Source: Nitrospirales bacterium (GTDB taxonomy: Bacteria; Nitrospirota; Nitrospiria; Nitrospirales; UBA8639). Taken from it: a DNA stretch of 5,199 nt. The notes below the pieces were generated by a model. That model had not been told where the DNA came from. It saw only the letters and a list, made by a program, of their open reading frames with translations, and made no database searches. The translations under genes were made by a program, and so were the position numbers. Where the stretch lies: positions 1 through 5,199 of the forward strand of contig JACDDF010000213.1 in assembly GCA_013817135.1 (NCBI GenBank), in the 5' to 3' direction. The stretch's first letter is position 1. Each line of letters begins with the position of its first letter. Of the stretch, positions 4,949-5,199 are shown piece by piece.

Positions 4949-5199
4949 AATATTTTATCATTGGCCAGTTCTCTCTTCAGTCAACTTTCTGGCCATCTTC
5001 ATGCCTCGTCCTTTCTTAGTTTTCCTTCACAGTGTTCTGTCTTGAGAGTCTGATCTAGACCTACAAAAAAGTTCTGATCCATAGGACACGTTCTGTGTCC
5101 AATTGTACGTTGGGGAAAAGTCAATCCTCAGTTTTAGCTTTTTAGATCTTCATGGCCCCTGTGACTTCTTTTGGATTTTCTTATCTCAGGCTCATTGCC
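4949..5199. other. Downstream flank of the tRNA without a supportable gene
   Basis: This stretch is relatively AT-rich and has no open frame with a ribosome binding site. It holds two small inverted repeats: TGGCCAG (4962-4968) with CTGGCCA (4989-4995) around a 20-nt loop, and GGACAC (5084-5089) with GTGTCC (5095-5100) around GTTCT. Neither is followed by a U tract. A 21-codon minus-strand frame open from the right edge to a TAA at 5134-5136 is too short to call. Confidence 0.5.

Noticed and set aside
4722..4961. Minus-strand 79-codon open frame
   Set aside because: Its N-terminal half is the antisense translation of the tRNA-Arg gene, a well-known false protein call.
5134..5199. Minus-strand frame open from the right edge for 21 codons, and plus-strand ATG frame 5152-5199
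   Set aside because: Both are short enough to be chance and have no ribosome binding site or recognisable motif.

Overview
The window looks like ordinary bacterial chromosome of mid GC content from a diderm (Gram-negative type) organism. Two encoded proteins begin with lipoprotein signal peptides ending in a lipobox cysteine, several recognisable promoters are sigma70-like, and the tRNA gene encodes its own CCA end. The combination of a membrane-anchored SGNH hydrolase, a kinesin-light-chain-type TPR lipoprotein and a GC-rich dispersed repeat carrying 'CTGAGCGAAGTC'-like motifs is reminiscent of Nitrospirota or similar environmental bacteria. That placement is an impression from family resemblance only.

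Layout from left to right. At 1-107 is the 5' end of a minus-strand lipoprotein gene that leaves the window, with a good sigma70 promoter at 178-206. A gap (108-454) separates it from a minus-strand SGNH/GDSL-type hydrolase (455-1633) with an N-terminal membrane anchor. A 423-bp gap (1634-2056) has no gene but holds two dyads. Next comes a minus-strand lipoprotein made of about nine 42-residue TPRs (2057-3295, ATG start preferred over an upstream TTG) with its own promoter at 3351-3380. The gap upstream of it contains a 205-bp GC-rich element with terminal inverted repeats (3502-3706). One end of this element overlaps and supplies the stop codon of the next gene, a minus-strand radical SAM protein of the PA0069/Rv2578c (SplB-like) family (3696-4715). 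A 156-bp divergent intergenic region with several dyads separates that gene from a plus-strand tRNA-Arg(CCU) at 4872-4948. The last 251 bp (4949-5199) show no supportable gene.

The four protein genes share a strand, but long gaps and separate promoters argue against a single operon, and I see no common pathway. Three products (two lipoproteins and an anchored hydrolase) are predicted to be in the cell envelope, while the radical SAM protein is cytoplasmic. I found no convincing undescribed multi-gene system. The most unusual structure is the inverted-repeat element fused to the 3' end of the radical SAM gene.
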